From Actinomycetota bacterium (GTDB lineage: Bacteria; Actinomycetota; UBA4738; HRBIN12), in assembly GCA_026003015.1 (NCBI GenBank), contig BPGL01000001.1, positions 838,913 to 902,912 of the forward strand: 64,000 bases of DNA, in the 5' to 3' direction. Position 1 is the stretch's first letter. Every line of letters begins with the position of its first letter. Shown here piece by piece: positions 1-9,516 of this stretch. Under the pieces are notes generated by a model, which ran no database searches, had not been told where the DNA came from, and worked only from the letters and a program-made list of their open reading frames with translations. Position numbers and translations under genes: made by a program.

Positions 1-1
1 C

Positions 2-517
2 GACCTCGACGGATGCTCGGTCGGGATCAGCCGCGCCTTCGGGATCGACGAGGGGCTCGGGGGGGCCCGCCGCGAGGCCCTGTGGGCGCTCGGTCGTGCG
101 CGCGACCGCGCCGAACGTCTGGCCCGCTTCCCCGATCGTGCCCAGGAGACGACCTGGCTGCCGACCGACGCGGCCTCGCTCGAGACGCTCGCCCGCCGAA
201 CCCTGGGGCCCGTCCTGGAGGCCGATCGCCTGCGGGGCAGCGAGCTCGTCCGGTCGCTGCGGGTCTGGCTCGAGCACGACCGGCGCACGGAGGCGGCCGC
301 CGCCCGGCTCATGATCCACAAGCACACCCTCGCGTACCGCCTCAAGCGCGTCGAGCGGCTGACCGGGCGCGACCTCGCCCGCACCGCGGACCTCGCGGAG
401 CTCTGGCTCGCGCTGCAGGCCCTCGACGTCGTCGGCGCCCAGACCGAACCGTCCGCCCGCGCACGGCGCCCGGCCCAGCGCCGAACGACACGCCCGTCCT
501 CGGACGGCGAGGGCTAG
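2..517 (+). CDS. PucR-type C-terminal helix-turn-helix transcriptional regulator (5'-truncated by window edge)
   Basis: Frame 2 is open from the window edge; ends with ...TEAAAARLMIHKHTLAYRLKRVERLTGRDL..., typical of the PucR C-terminal HTH. Confidence 0.75.
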   Translation, partial: DLDGCSVGISRAFGIDEGLGGARREALWALGRARDRAERLARFPDRAQETTWLPTDAASLETLARRTLGPVLEADRLRGSELVRSLRVWLEHDRRTEAAAARLMIHKHTLAYRLKRVERLTGRDLARTADLAELWLALQALDVVGAQTEPSARARRPAQRRTTRPSSDGEG

Positions 518-542
518 CCGCGGTCGATCCCCCGAACCTCGA

Positions 543-1787
543 TCACCGCAGCGCCTCGAGGATGCGCTCCAGGCCCCACGCGAGGTCGTCGCGTTCGATC
601 ACGAGCGGCGGGGCGATCCGCAGCGTCCGGTCGTGCGTGTCCTTGACGAGGACGCCGCGCTGCAGGAGCCGCTCGCAGACGGCGCGGGCCGGTCCGGCCT
701 CCGGCGTGAGCTCGACCCCCACCCACAGGCCGCGGCCTCGGATCTCCGCGACCGTGGACGGCGCCGCTGCGCGCAGCTCATCGAGCAGCCAGCGTCCGAG
801 CTCGGCCGAGCGGCGCTGGACGATGCCGCTGCACAGCAGCCCGATCACCTCGATCCCGATCGCGCACGCGAGCGGGTTCCCCCCGAAGGTGGAGCCGTGC
901 TCCCCCGGCCGGTACACACCGAGGACCTCGCGGTCGGCCACCACCGCCGAGATCGGCACGATCCCTCCGCCGAGCGCCTTGCCGAGCACGTAGACGTCCG
1001 GAACGACGCCCTCGTGCTCGACCGCGAACGTCGCGCCGGTCCGCCCGAGCCCCGACTGGATCTCGTCGGCGATCAGGAGCGCTCCGTGGCGATCGCACAG
1101 CTCCCGTGCCCGCCGCAGGTACCCATCCGGCGGCACGATCACGCCCGCCTCCCCCTGGATCGGCTCGACGAGGAAGGCCACCGTGTCGTCGTCGAACGCG
1201 GCCTCGAGCGCCGCCGCGTCGCCGAAGGGGACGCTCACGAACCCCGGCGTGAACGGCCCGAACCCGTTGCGCGCGGCCGGGTCGCTGCTGAACCCCACGA
1301 TCGTCACCGTCCGCCCGTGGAAGTTGCCGTCCGCCACGATGATGCGCGCCCGGTCGGGGGCGACGCCCTTCACGTCGTAGCCCCAGCGGCGCGCGGTCTT
1401 GATCGCGGTCTCGACCGCCTCGGCGCCGGTGTTCATCGGGATCACCATGTCCTTGCCGCACAGCGCCGCGAGGTCCCGGCAGAACGGCCCGAAGCGGTCG
1501 TTGTGGAAGGCCCGCGAGGTCAGCGTCACGCGCTCGAGCTGCGCGCGCGCGGCGGCCACCAGCCGAGGGTGCCGGTGGCCGAAGTTCAGCGCGGAGTAGG
1601 CCGCGAGCAGGTCGAGGTAGCGCCGTCCCTCGACGTCGGTGACCCACGCCCCCTCGGCCTCGGCGATCACGACGGGCAGCGGGTGGTAGGTGGCCGCCGC
1701 GTGCCGTTCCGCGAGCCCGATCAGCTCCTCGGTGGCCGACCCGACGCCGCGCTCCGACCGCAGCCCGGCGAGCTCCCCCGTGCTCAT
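543..1787 (-). CDS. rocD: Ornithine--oxo-acid aminotransferase (class III PLP aminotransferase)
   Basis: 414 aa from ATG at 1787; NTGAEAVETAIKTARRWGY, LVEPIQGEAGVIVPPDGYL, LIADEIQSGLGRTG, LGKALGGG. Confidence 0.88.
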   Translation of the reverse strand: MSTGELAGLRSERGVGSATEELIGLAERHAAATYHPLPVVIAEAEGAWVTDVEGRRYLDLLAAYSALNFGHRHPRLVAAARAQLERVTLTSRAFHNDRFGPFCRDLAALCGKDMVIPMNTGAEAVETAIKTARRWGYDVKGVAPDRARIIVADGNFHGRTVTIVGFSSDPAARNGFGPFTPGFVSVPFGDAAALEAAFDDDTVAFLVEPIQGEAGVIVPPDGYLRRARELCDRHGALLIADEIQSGLGRTGATFAVEHEGVVPDVYVLGKALGGGIVPISAVVADREVLGVYRPGEHGSTFGGNPLACAIGIEVIGLLCSGIVQRRSAELGRWLLDELRAAAPSTVAEIRGRGLWVGVELTPEAGPARAVCERLLQRGVLVKDTHDRTLRIAPPLVIERDDLAWGLERILEALR

Positions 1788-1881
1788 CCGACCCCTCCTT
1801 CCGCACCCCGCGACGCCCGAGGGGGCGCTGGTCGCCCCATCATCGCCGCTCGGTGGGCCGAGCGGCCACCCCGGCGCCCCC

Positions 1882-4005
1882 TCAGGCGGCCCGCAGGGCC
1901 TGCAGCGCCTCCTGGAGGGTCGCGACCGGGCGGACGGGGACCCCGTCGGCCTCGGCGACCCCGTCGGCCTGCCGGGGGACGAGCACGAGGTCCACGGCGG
2001 CCGCGCGCGCCGACGCCAGCTTGCCGGCGAGGCCACCGACCGGGCCAACCGTCCCCTGGAGATCGACCGTGCCGGTCGCGGCCAGCGTCCGGCCGGCCGC
2101 CAGGTCCTCCGGCCCGAGCAGGTCGGCGATGAGCAGCGCGTACGCGAGCCCCGCCGAGGGGCCGCCGACCGATCGGTCTTCGAAGGCCACCTCGAACGGC
2201 AGGTCCACGGCCAGATCACGGGTCTCGGCCGCCACGCCGATCCCGGTGAACGACTCGAGCCCCTGCTGCAGCCGGGCGCTTCGCACCATCACCTCGATCC
2301 GGGAGCCGAGGCGCTCGACGTCAAGCCGGAACATCGTCCCCGCGGGCCGCTGCCCGAACAGCCGGCGAAGGTCGGTCGCGAGCCGCACGGCCTGCCCGTC
2401 GACCGCCACGATCACGTCGCCGGGCTCCAGGGCGCGATCGGCGGGCGAGCCGGGCAGGAGCTGCACCACGCGGGCTCCCGTTCCGTCGACGCCGACCTCG
2501 TAGCCGGCCGCCCGTGCCGCCGCGGCCGCGGCCACGAGCTGGCTCTCGCGGAACTGCGCCTCGAGCTCCCGGGCGGCGCGCCCCGGATCGGGCCCGGGCG
2601 GAACGATGGCCGACAACGGCACGACGTCGCGGTCGGGATCGAGGAAGGCGAGGAAGGTCACGAGCGCGTTGCGCTGCTCGACCGAAACCGGGACCGCGAG
2701 GTAGCGGCCCCGGATCGGCGTGGTCTCCACGCCCCGGATGGTGACGTCGCGCGTGATGTCGATCGGAGGTGCCGGGGACACGACCGCGAGCGGAGGTCGG
2801 TACAGGACGCCGGCGGCGAGCACGAGCACGGCGGCGACCGCGACCCACACGCCGACGCCGACGCGCCGGGCTGGCACCGCCACCGGCGCGGGCTGGAGGC
2901 TCGCGACCTCGACGAGGCGGGCCAGGTCCGAGCGCGACACGATGCCCACGACCCGCCCGTCGTCGACGACCACGAAGCGTCCGGCCGGCTCGGCGTCTTG
3001 CTCCATGACCCGGGCGAGGTCGTCGTCCGGGCGGAGCGTCGGGACGGCCTCCGCGGGGGCCATCACCTGCGCCACGGTCGTGCGGGCTCGCTCCGCCGGC
3101 GGCACGGACCCCGCCATCCGGACCGACACCAGGCCCACGAGGCGCCCGTCGTCGACCACCGGGTAGGTCGAGTGGCCGCCGGCTCGGCTCGCCTCGTCGA
3201 GGAAGCGGTCCACCGTCGTCGACGGGGCCATCGTCGCGGGGTCAGCCGTCATGAGGTCGCGGACCCGCCGACCGCCCAGGGCGCGTTGCGCGATCGCCGC
3301 GGCGGCCTCACCCCCGGCGGCCTGGGCCAGGAACCAACCGATGAACACGAGCCACAGACCACCGAGGCCTGCGCCGGTCACGAACCCGAGGACCCCGAGC
3401 GCGATCAGCACCGTCCCGAAGGCCCGCCCGACGCGCGCGGCCTGCACCGTGGCCTCCTCGGCGCTGCCCAGGCGTCGCCAGAGCCACGCATGCAGGATCC
3501 GCCCTCCGTCCAGCGGCAGCGCTGGGACGAGGTTGAACGCCGCGAGGATCCCGTTGATCCTCGCGAGGTAGCCGAGCACCTGCAGCACCGCCACGTCGAG
3601 ACCCACGCGGTCCCCCACCGCCCACAAGGCCCAGAAGGCTACGGCGAGCCCCAAGGAGATCGCCGGCCCCACGGCGGTCATGCGGAACGACGCCCCCGGC
3701 GTCGGAGCGCGGCCCTTGAACGTCGCGACCCCTCCGAGCAGCCACAGCGTGATGCCCTCGATCTGCACCCCCTCGCGCACCCCGACGAGCGCGTGCCCGA
3801 GCTCGTGGACGAGGACGGATCCGAAGAACAGCGCCGCCGTGGCGAGCGCCATCGCCAGATAGGTGCCCGAGGCCAGACCAGGGGCGGCGACCGGGTAGAA
3901 CGCCGTGTACAGGGCCCACGTGATGAGGGCGAAGATCAGCAGCCACGACCAGCTCACCCCGATCGGGATGCCGCGCACCCGCGCCACGGTGAGATCGCTA
4001 CGCAC
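1882..4005 (-). CDS. Multi-domain membrane protease: M50 site-2-type protease + two CBS domains + TM + PDZ + Lon-type (S16) Ser/Lys protease domain
   Basis: GTG start at 4005; HELGH and NLVPALPLDGGR (M50), two CBS-like repeats (RVRDLMTADPATMAPSTT..., TVAQVMAPAEAVPTLRPDD...), hydrophobic segment, PDZ (VVQLLPGSPADRALEPGDVIVAVDG), S16 Ser motif SVGGPSAGLAYAL and Lys in GGLAGKLASARAAAVDLVLVP. Confidence 0.85.
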   Translation of the reverse strand: MRSDLTVARVRGIPIGVSWSWLLIFALITWALYTAFYPVAAPGLASGTYLAMALATAALFFGSVLVHELGHALVGVREGVQIEGITLWLLGGVATFKGRAPTPGASFRMTAVGPAISLGLAVAFWALWAVGDRVGLDVAVLQVLGYLARINGILAAFNLVPALPLDGGRILHAWLWRRLGSAEEATVQAARVGRAFGTVLIALGVLGFVTGAGLGGLWLVFIGWFLAQAAGGEAAAAIAQRALGGRRVRDLMTADPATMAPSTTVDRFLDEASRAGGHSTYPVVDDGRLVGLVSVRMAGSVPPAERARTTVAQVMAPAEAVPTLRPDDDLARVMEQDAEPAGRFVVVDDGRVVGIVSRSDLARLVEVASLQPAPVAVPARRVGVGVWVAVAAVLVLAAGVLYRPPLAVVSPAPPIDITRDVTIRGVETTPIRGRYLAVPVSVEQRNALVTFLAFLDPDRDVVPLSAIVPPGPDPGRAARELEAQFRESQLVAAAAAARAAGYEVGVDGTGARVVQLLPGSPADRALEPGDVIVAVDGQAVRLATDLRRLFGQRPAGTMFRLDVERLGSRIEVMVRSARLQQGLESFTGIGVAAETRDLAVDLPFEVAFEDRSVGGPSAGLAYALLIADLLGPEDLAAGRTLAATGTVDLQGTVGPVGGLAGKLASARAAAVDLVLVPRQADGVAEADGVPVRPVATLQEALQALRAA

Positions 4006-4151
4006 CCCGCTCCTCCTCGGCCGCCCTCGGCCCCTCCTGAGGCCACCACCGGCGGTCCGTCTCGTCCCTGGACCCCCATGGTGGCAGACGCGCGCGAGGA
4101 CGGCAGGCCCCGATGGCTGCCCGCGCACCCGGGAGCTGTCAGGCTTGACCC

Positions 4152-4949
4152 GTGCGGCCGGAAGTGATCGCGATGGTGCTGGGTGCGGCCCTGCTGCACG
4201 CCCTGTGGAACGTGCGGCTGCACGCCGCCCCCGACCGAGTCGCGGCCCTCGCGATCTCGGGCATCTGCTCGGGACTCGTGCTCACGCCGTTCGGCCTCGG
4301 GGCCCCGCTCGCCGGACTTCTGCCTGCGATCGGACTGTCCGCGCTCGTCCAGACGGCCTACGCGGCTCTGCTGGCGGCCGCCTACGCGCGCGGTGAGCTG
4401 TCGTTCACCTACCCGGTCGGACGGGGAACGGCTCCGCTGCTCACGACGCTGGGAGCGTGGGCCGTCGTCGGGCAGCGGCCCACGGTCGTCGCCCTCCTCG
4501 GCTCGCTGGCGCTGGGCGTCGGCCTCGTCGTGCTGGCCGCCGCCGCCCGCGCCGCCCGTCGCGGCCGTGCGGTGGCGCTCGCCGCGGGGGTAGGACTCGC
4601 GATCGCGGCGTACTCCGTCGTCGACGCCCGGGCCGTTCAGCAGGCGTCGCCGGTTGGCTACCTGGGGGTCGTGCTCGGCCTCCAGGGGCTGGCGCTCGCA
4701 GCCGGGATCCGGTTCGATCCCGTGCGGCTGCGTCGGGGGATCGGCGCCGGATCGCTGGTCGCGATCGGCAGCATCGGCGCCTATCTGCTCGTGCTGTTCG
4801 CCTTCCGCGAAGCGCCCGCGGGCAACGTCGCCACACTGCGGGAGATCTCGGTGCCGATCGCTATGGCCCTGTCGGGCGAGCGGGTCGGCCGGGTCGCGTG
4901 GATCGGGGCGACGCTGTGCGTGATGGGCGCGCTCCTCGTCGCGCTCTGA
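4152..4949 (+). CDS. EamA/DMT-family transporter
   Basis: 265 aa, about 9-10 hydrophobic segments, EamA-like repeats (LLHALWNVRLHA..., LSFTYPVGRGTAPLLTTLGA). Confidence 0.75.
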   Translation: MRPEVIAMVLGAALLHALWNVRLHAAPDRVAALAISGICSGLVLTPFGLGAPLAGLLPAIGLSALVQTAYAALLAAAYARGELSFTYPVGRGTAPLLTTLGAWAVVGQRPTVVALLGSLALGVGLVVLAAAARAARRGRAVALAAGVGLAIAAYSVVDARAVQQASPVGYLGVVLGLQGLALAAGIRFDPVRLRRGIGAGSLVAIGSIGAYLLVLFAFREAPAGNVATLREISVPIAMALSGERVGRVAWIGATLCVMGALLVAL

Positions 4950-4954
4950 GCGCG

Positions 4955-5407
4955 TCAGGACCCCGCGTGGACCGCGCTCGCGGCCCCGCGCCCCCACCAC
5001 ATCGCCTGGGCGAGGGAGCGCAGGAGGATCTCGGCCGAGGCGAGGTTCGTGGCCAGCGGGACGCCGTGGATGTCGCAGACCTTCAGCAGCGCCTGGATGT
5101 CGGGCTCGTGGGGATGGGCCGTGAGGGGATCGCGCAGGAACACGACGGCATCGACCTCGCCGGCCACGATCCGGGCACCGATCTCGAGGTCGCCGCCCTC
5201 GGGACCGGAGCGCACGCACTCCACCGCGAGCCCCAGCTCGTCGACGAGTTGGCGTCCCGTGTGCCCCGTAGCGAGGAGCCGGAGGTTGGCCAGGGTCGCG
5301 CGGTAGCGCTCGGCGAGCCTGAGGAGGTCCTCCTTCTTCGCGTCGTGGGCCACGAGCGCGAGCACCGCCCGCTGCCCCTCGCCGTGGGGGATGCCGACCG
5401 CTCCCAT
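4955..5407 (-). CDS. mgsA: Methylglyoxal synthase
   Basis: LVAHDAKKEDLL, LLATGHTGRQL, RSGPEGGDLEIGARI, VVFLRDPLTAHPHEPDIQALLKVCDIHGVPLATNLASAE. Confidence 0.93.
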   Translation of the reverse strand: MGAVGIPHGEGQRAVLALVAHDAKKEDLLRLAERYRATLANLRLLATGHTGRQLVDELGLAVECVRSGPEGGDLEIGARIVAGEVDAVVFLRDPLTAHPHEPDIQALLKVCDIHGVPLATNLASAEILLRSLAQAMWWGRGAASAVHAGS

Positions 5408-5568
5408 ACCGCGCGCCCCAGAGCCTACGAAGGAGCCTCGAGCTCACGGCGTCGTTCGGGCGACGCCTCCGTGAACGCTCGCGGTCGCCGGTCGGACACC
5501 GGCGTGGCACGGGGACGCGGGGGGCGTAGGCTCCCTGAACGCCGGCTCCTCCTGGCCGGCCCGACCCA

Positions 5569-5652
5569 GCGAGAGTGGCGGAACCGGAAGACGCGCCGGA
5601 TTTAGGATCCGGTGGCCGCAAGGCCGTGGGGGTTCGAATCCCCCCTCTCGCA
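5569..5652 (+). tRNA. tRNA-Leu (anticodon TAG)
   Basis: Acceptor GCGAGAG/CTCTCGC, anticodon stem-loop CCGGA-TTTAGGA-TCCGG, long variable arm GGCCGCAAGGCC, T-arm GGGGGTTCGAATCCCCC. Confidence 0.95.
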
Positions 5653-5680
5653 CCGGCGCCGCGCCGATCGGGTCCGGTCG

Positions 5681-6715
5681 CTACGGGACGATGACGGCTC
5701 GGCCCTCGAGCGATCCCTCGCGCATGCGCTGGTACGCCGCGGTGGCCTCCGACAGCGGGAATCGGTGCGTCTGGATGACGAGCTTGCCGAGGCGAGCCAG
5801 CTCGACCACCTCCATGAGCTCGGTCACGCTGCCCCAGTAGGTCGTGGCGACGGAGCACTCGTAGGGCAGAGCGAAGAAGCTGAACTCGAGGCGCCCGCCG
5901 CCCAGACCGACCACGGTCAGGTGGCCGTTCACCGAGGCCACCTTGGCCCCCAGCGCCAAGGTGGGGTCCGAGCCCACGAGGTCCAGCACGACCTCGGCCC
6001 CGCGACCCCCGGTGTACCCCCTGATCGTTCCGACGGCCTCGTCGTCGCTGGGCAGGGCGAGATCGGCCCCCAGCCGGCGCGCGAGATCGAGCTTGGCCTC
6101 GGCGAGATCGACGGCGACGACCCGAGCGGGCGACAGGGCCTTGACGAGCTGGATCGCGGCGTGGCCGAGCCCCCCCACCCCGATCACGACCACCGTCGAT
6201 CCCGGACCCAGGAGGTGCAGGGAGCGCTTGATGGCGTGGTAGGGAGTCAGGCCCGCGTCCGCGAGCGGCGCGGCCTCAACCGGGTCCAGATCGCCGATGG
6301 GAACGAGCCAGCGGGCTCGCGGCACCAGCATGTACTCGGCCATCCCGCCGTCTCGTCCGAGGCCGCCGCCCGCCGCCCCGAGCTCGCTCGCGTGTTCGCA
6401 GTAGTTCTCCGATCCCAGCCGACAGGTCCGACACCGCCCATCCCCCCACGGACCGTAGACGAGGACCGCGTCGCCCTCGCGCAGACCGTCGACCCCGGAT
6501 CCGATCGCGTGCACCCACCCGGCCGTCTCGTGGCCGAGGGTGAACGGCAGCTTCCAGTCCAGCAACCCCGGCGGCCACTCCATCACGTGGAGGTCGGAAT
6601 GGCAGGCGCCCGCGCCCCCCACCTTGATCACGACCTCGCCGGGCCCGGGCTCCGGCTCGGGCACGTCCACCAACTCGGGACCCTGCTGCCAAGCGGTGAG
6701 CTGAAGCGCCTTCAT
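5681..6715 (-). CDS. Zinc-dependent medium-chain alcohol dehydrogenase
   Basis: ATG at 6715 (MKALQLTAW); GACHSDLHVME, LGHETAGWV, CRTCRLGSENYCEH, VVVIGVGGLGHAAIQL. Confidence 0.88.
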   Translation of the reverse strand: MKALQLTAWQQGPELVDVPEPEPGPGEVVIKVGGAGACHSDLHVMEWPPGLLDWKLPFTLGHETAGWVHAIGSGVDGLREGDAVLVYGPWGDGRCRTCRLGSENYCEHASELGAAGGGLGRDGGMAEYMLVPRARWLVPIGDLDPVEAAPLADAGLTPYHAIKRSLHLLGPGSTVVVIGVGGLGHAAIQLVKALSPARVVAVDLAEAKLDLARRLGADLALPSDDEAVGTIRGYTGGRGAEVVLDLVGSDPTLALGAKVASVNGHLTVVGLGGGRLEFSFFALPYECSVATTYWGSVTELMEVVELARLGKLVIQTHRFPLSEATAAYQRMREGSLEGRAVIVP

Positions 6716-7018
6716 CCCTCCCACCTCCACGGTGCTCGGCCAACCGCGACTCCCCCCGGAGTGGACCACACGAGCGCGACCCCGCCGTAGGGGCGAAGGT
6801 CACGCCGGACCCGGGTCGACCAGCCCGGTAGGGGCTCGCTCATCCGTCGACGAGCCCGGCGCTCGCTCTCGCAGGTGGCCAGGCAGACGTCGAGCCCCCC
6901 ACCCCCGTCGAGGCGGTCGACGCCCAACGTGCCGAGGAGCGGATCGTCGCCAGAGCCGCCGCTCGGTCATGGAGCGTGCCGCACCCGGTCGTGCTACGTT
7001 CCCATCGAAGGAGCGTCG

Positions 7019-7462
7019 ATGAGCGCCGACGAGACGACCCCGCAGCGCCTCCTGCGACGCAGCCGGGAGGACCGCGTGCTCCTCGGCGTCGCGGGGGGGC
7101 TCGGTCGCTACCTCGGGGTCGACCCGGTCGCGGTCCGCCTCGCCTTCGTCATCCTCACGCTGACGGGAGGCTCGGGCATCCTGCTGTACCTCGTCGCCGC
7201 GCTCGTGATCCCCGAGGAGCGCCCCGGCGAGCCGGTCGGTGAGTCGGTCCCGAGCGGCCTTTCCCGCGACGCGGTTCGGGTCGTCGGCCTTGCGCTCGTC
7301 GTGCTCGGCGCCCTCGGGCTGCTGTGGGCGACCGTGCCCCTCGCGGTGCCGGAGATCGTCCCCCGTCTCGTTCCGCTCGCCTTCAGGGCCGGCCCGTTCC
7401 TCGCTCCCGTGGCCCTCGCCGCGCTCGGCGTCGTCCTGGTGATCGTGGGGAGTCGCCGGTGA
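7019..7462 (+). CDS. PspC-domain membrane protein
   Basis: MSADETTPQRLLRRSREDRVLLGVAGGLGRYLGVDPVAVRLAFVILTLTGGSGILLYLVAALVIPEE; AAGGAG Shine-Dalgarno upstream. Confidence 0.88.
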   Translation: MSADETTPQRLLRRSREDRVLLGVAGGLGRYLGVDPVAVRLAFVILTLTGGSGILLYLVAALVIPEERPGEPVGESVPSGLSRDAVRVVGLALVVLGALGLLWATVPLAVPEIVPRLVPLAFRAGPFLAPVALAALGVVLVIVGSRR

Positions 7463-7526
7463 GCCCGGCCCGTTCGGCCTTGGCCCCGAACACGACATCG
7501 GTCCAAGGGTTCGTGTTCCCGGCCGA

Positions 7527-7556
7527 TTGACCCGCCGGGCGTCGCCGCCGTACGTA
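7527..7556 (+). promoter_or_regulatory. Candidate sigma70-type promoter for the potD operon (TTGACC-N18-TACGTA)
   Basis: TTGACC at 7527-7532, 18-nt spacer, TACGTA at 7551-7556, 35 nt upstream of the potD ATG. Confidence 0.35.
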
Positions 7557-7591
7557 CTCTCCGGTCGAGGAGCGCGACGAGGGGGCACGCG

Positions 7592-8665
7592 ATGCGGATG
7601 CGACGGATCGGGATCATCGTGACGGCGATCGCCCTGGTCGGGGTGGCCTGTGGGGGCGGCGGCGGGGGCGGGGGCGCCGGGGCGCCCACCGAGCTCAACG
7701 CGCTCGTCTGGTGCGACCACACCGACCCCGAGCTCCTGCGGCCGTTCGAGGAGGCCAACGGAGTCAAGGTGAACGTCAAGGACTACGAGGGAACCGGGGT
7801 GGCGCTCGGGATCCTCGAGCAGTCCCAACCCGGCGACTGGGACGTGTTCGTCGTCGACTCGGTGGACGTGCCGCGGGTGGCCCAGGCGGGCTGGCTCGCG
7901 CCGCTCGACCCCAACGACTTCCCGTGGGACGACTTCTTCCCCGAGGTGCGGATGCCCGAGATGCACTACGTCGACGACACGCTGTACGCGGTCCCGGAGA
8001 AGTTCGGCTACAACACGATCGCCTACAACAGCGAGAAGGTCGACCCCGAGGACATGCGGGACCTCCAGTCGCTGTGGGACCCCACCTATCGCGGGCGCAT
8101 CGCCGTGTACGACTACTACATCCCGACGATGGAGCTCGTCGCGATCGCCCTCGGGATCGAGCCGAGCGAGATCACCGAGGACGACCTGCCAGCGATCGCC
8201 GACAAGCTCGCGGAGCTCAAGGAGCAGGCGGCGCTCACCGGGGACGTCGTCACGACCCAGACGGCGCTGGCGACCGGGGAGGTCGACATCATCGTCGGCG
8301 GCGGCGAGTACGTGACGGCGGTGCTGGAGAGCGAGAACCCGGCCCTCGACTGGGTCCTCCCCGACCAGGGCGGGATCCGCTGGCAGCAGGCGATCGGGGT
8401 CGTCGCGACCTCCGAGAAGAAGGACCTCGCCACGAAGTTCGTCCAGTACATCGTGAGCCCCGAAGGGCAGGCGCGGCTCGCGACCTCGTCGTGCTACTGG
8501 GCCATGCCGGCGAACTCGAAGGCGCCCCTCAGCGCGGAGGAGAAGGAGATCCTGCGCTGGGACGAACAGCCCGGCTTCATCGCGAACTCCGATCCCTACT
8601 TCATCCCCGATCCCGAGCTCGATCGCAAGATGCTCGACGTGTGGACGGAGTTCCTCGGAGGGTGA
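7592..8665 (+). CDS. potD: Spermidine/putrescine-type ABC transporter substrate-binding lipoprotein
   Basis: Lipobox VGVAC followed by Gly8; ALVWCDHTDPELLRPFEEANGVKV..., followed directly by PotB/C/A homologues. Confidence 0.85.
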   Translation: MRMRRIGIIVTAIALVGVACGGGGGGGGAGAPTELNALVWCDHTDPELLRPFEEANGVKVNVKDYEGTGVALGILEQSQPGDWDVFVVDSVDVPRVAQAGWLAPLDPNDFPWDDFFPEVRMPEMHYVDDTLYAVPEKFGYNTIAYNSEKVDPEDMRDLQSLWDPTYRGRIAVYDYYIPTMELVAIALGIEPSEITEDDLPAIADKLAELKEQAALTGDVVTTQTALATGEVDIIVGGGEYVTAVLESENPALDWVLPDQGGIRWQQAIGVVATSEKKDLATKFVQYIVSPEGQARLATSSCYWAMPANSKAPLSAEEKEILRWDEQPGFIANSDPYFIPDPELDRKMLDVWTEFLGG

Positions 8666-9516
8666 CCGAAGAAGGGAGGTCCACCGCGCGGGGCTGGGCC
8701 TTCGCCGGCCCGGCCCTCGCGTGGACGCTCGTCTTCTTCGTCGTTCCGATGGCGCTGGTGCTCGCGTACAGCGGGTTCCGACGGATCGGAGGGTCGCTCG
8801 AGACCACGCTGTCCCTCGCGAACTACGAACGGGCCCTGGGAACGCCGGTCTTCCGCTCCGCGCTCGCGAACTCGATCGAGGTCGGCCTGCTCACGGTCGC
8901 GGTGAGCGTCCTCGTGGCCTACCCGGCGGCCTACCTGCTCGCCTACCGCGTCCCGGCGCGCTGGGGACGGCTCCTGCTCGCGCTCGCGGTGCTCCCGTTC
9001 TGGACCTCCTACGTCGTCCGCTCCTACAGCTGGCTCCTCGTCCTGGCGCGTGAGGGCGTTGTCAACCGCGCCCTCCTCGGGCTCGGCGTCGTCCAGGAGC
9101 CGATCACGCTGGCGAACACGCGGACGGCGACGGTGATCGGGTTCGTCCACTTCTTCACGATGCTCATGACCCTCACGATCTACGCGAGTCTCGTTCAGAT
9201 CCCGGCCTCCTACCGCAAGGCCGCGCGCGATCTCGGCGCGTCGGGGTGGCGAACGCTCGTGCACGTCACGCTGCCGCTCAGCGTGCCGGGCGTCGTGGTC
9301 GGAGCGTTCCTCACGTTCGTGCTGGCGATCGGCGACTACATCACGCCGCAGATCCTCGGAGGAGCACGCGAGCTGCTCCTGCCCCAGGCGATCATGCTCC
9401 AGGTGCAGCGAACCGGCGACTTCCCGATGGCGGCCGCCCTCAGCGTCGTCCTGCTCGCGGTCATCGCGGTCGCCTACGTGCCGGCGGCCCGCAGGTTCAG
9501 CCTGGTCACGCGATGA
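8662..9516 (+). CDS. potB: Polyamine-type ABC transporter permease (PotB-like)
   Basis: GTG at 8662 overlaps the potD stop; multiple TMs, DLGASGWRTLVHVTLPLSVPGVVVG (EAA motif). Confidence 0.87.
   Translation: MTEEGRSTARGWAFAGPALAWTLVFFVVPMALVLAYSGFRRIGGSLETTLSLANYERALGTPVFRSALANSIEVGLLTVAVSVLVAYPAAYLLAYRVPARWGRLLLALAVLPFWTSYVVRSYSWLLVLAREGVVNRALLGLGVVQEPITLANTRTATVIGFVHFFTMLMTLTIYASLVQIPASYRKAARDLGASGWRTLVHVTLPLSVPGVVVGAFLTFVLAIGDYITPQILGGARELLLPQAIMLQVQRTGDFPMAAALSVVLLAVIAVAYVPAARRFSLVTR

Noticed and set aside
1690-4167. 825-aa plus-strand ORF opposite the fused protease
   Set aside because: Antisense to a strongly supported multi-domain CDS; low-complexity composition.
5444-5653. 69-aa minus-strand ORF running through tRNA-Leu
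   Set aside because: Entirely explained by the antisense of the tRNA and its leader.
7650-7680. G-rich tract in potD as a phase-variable repeat
   Set aside because: It encodes a Gly8 linker right after the lipobox Cys; the G runs are interrupted by C, so slippage is not strongly expected.
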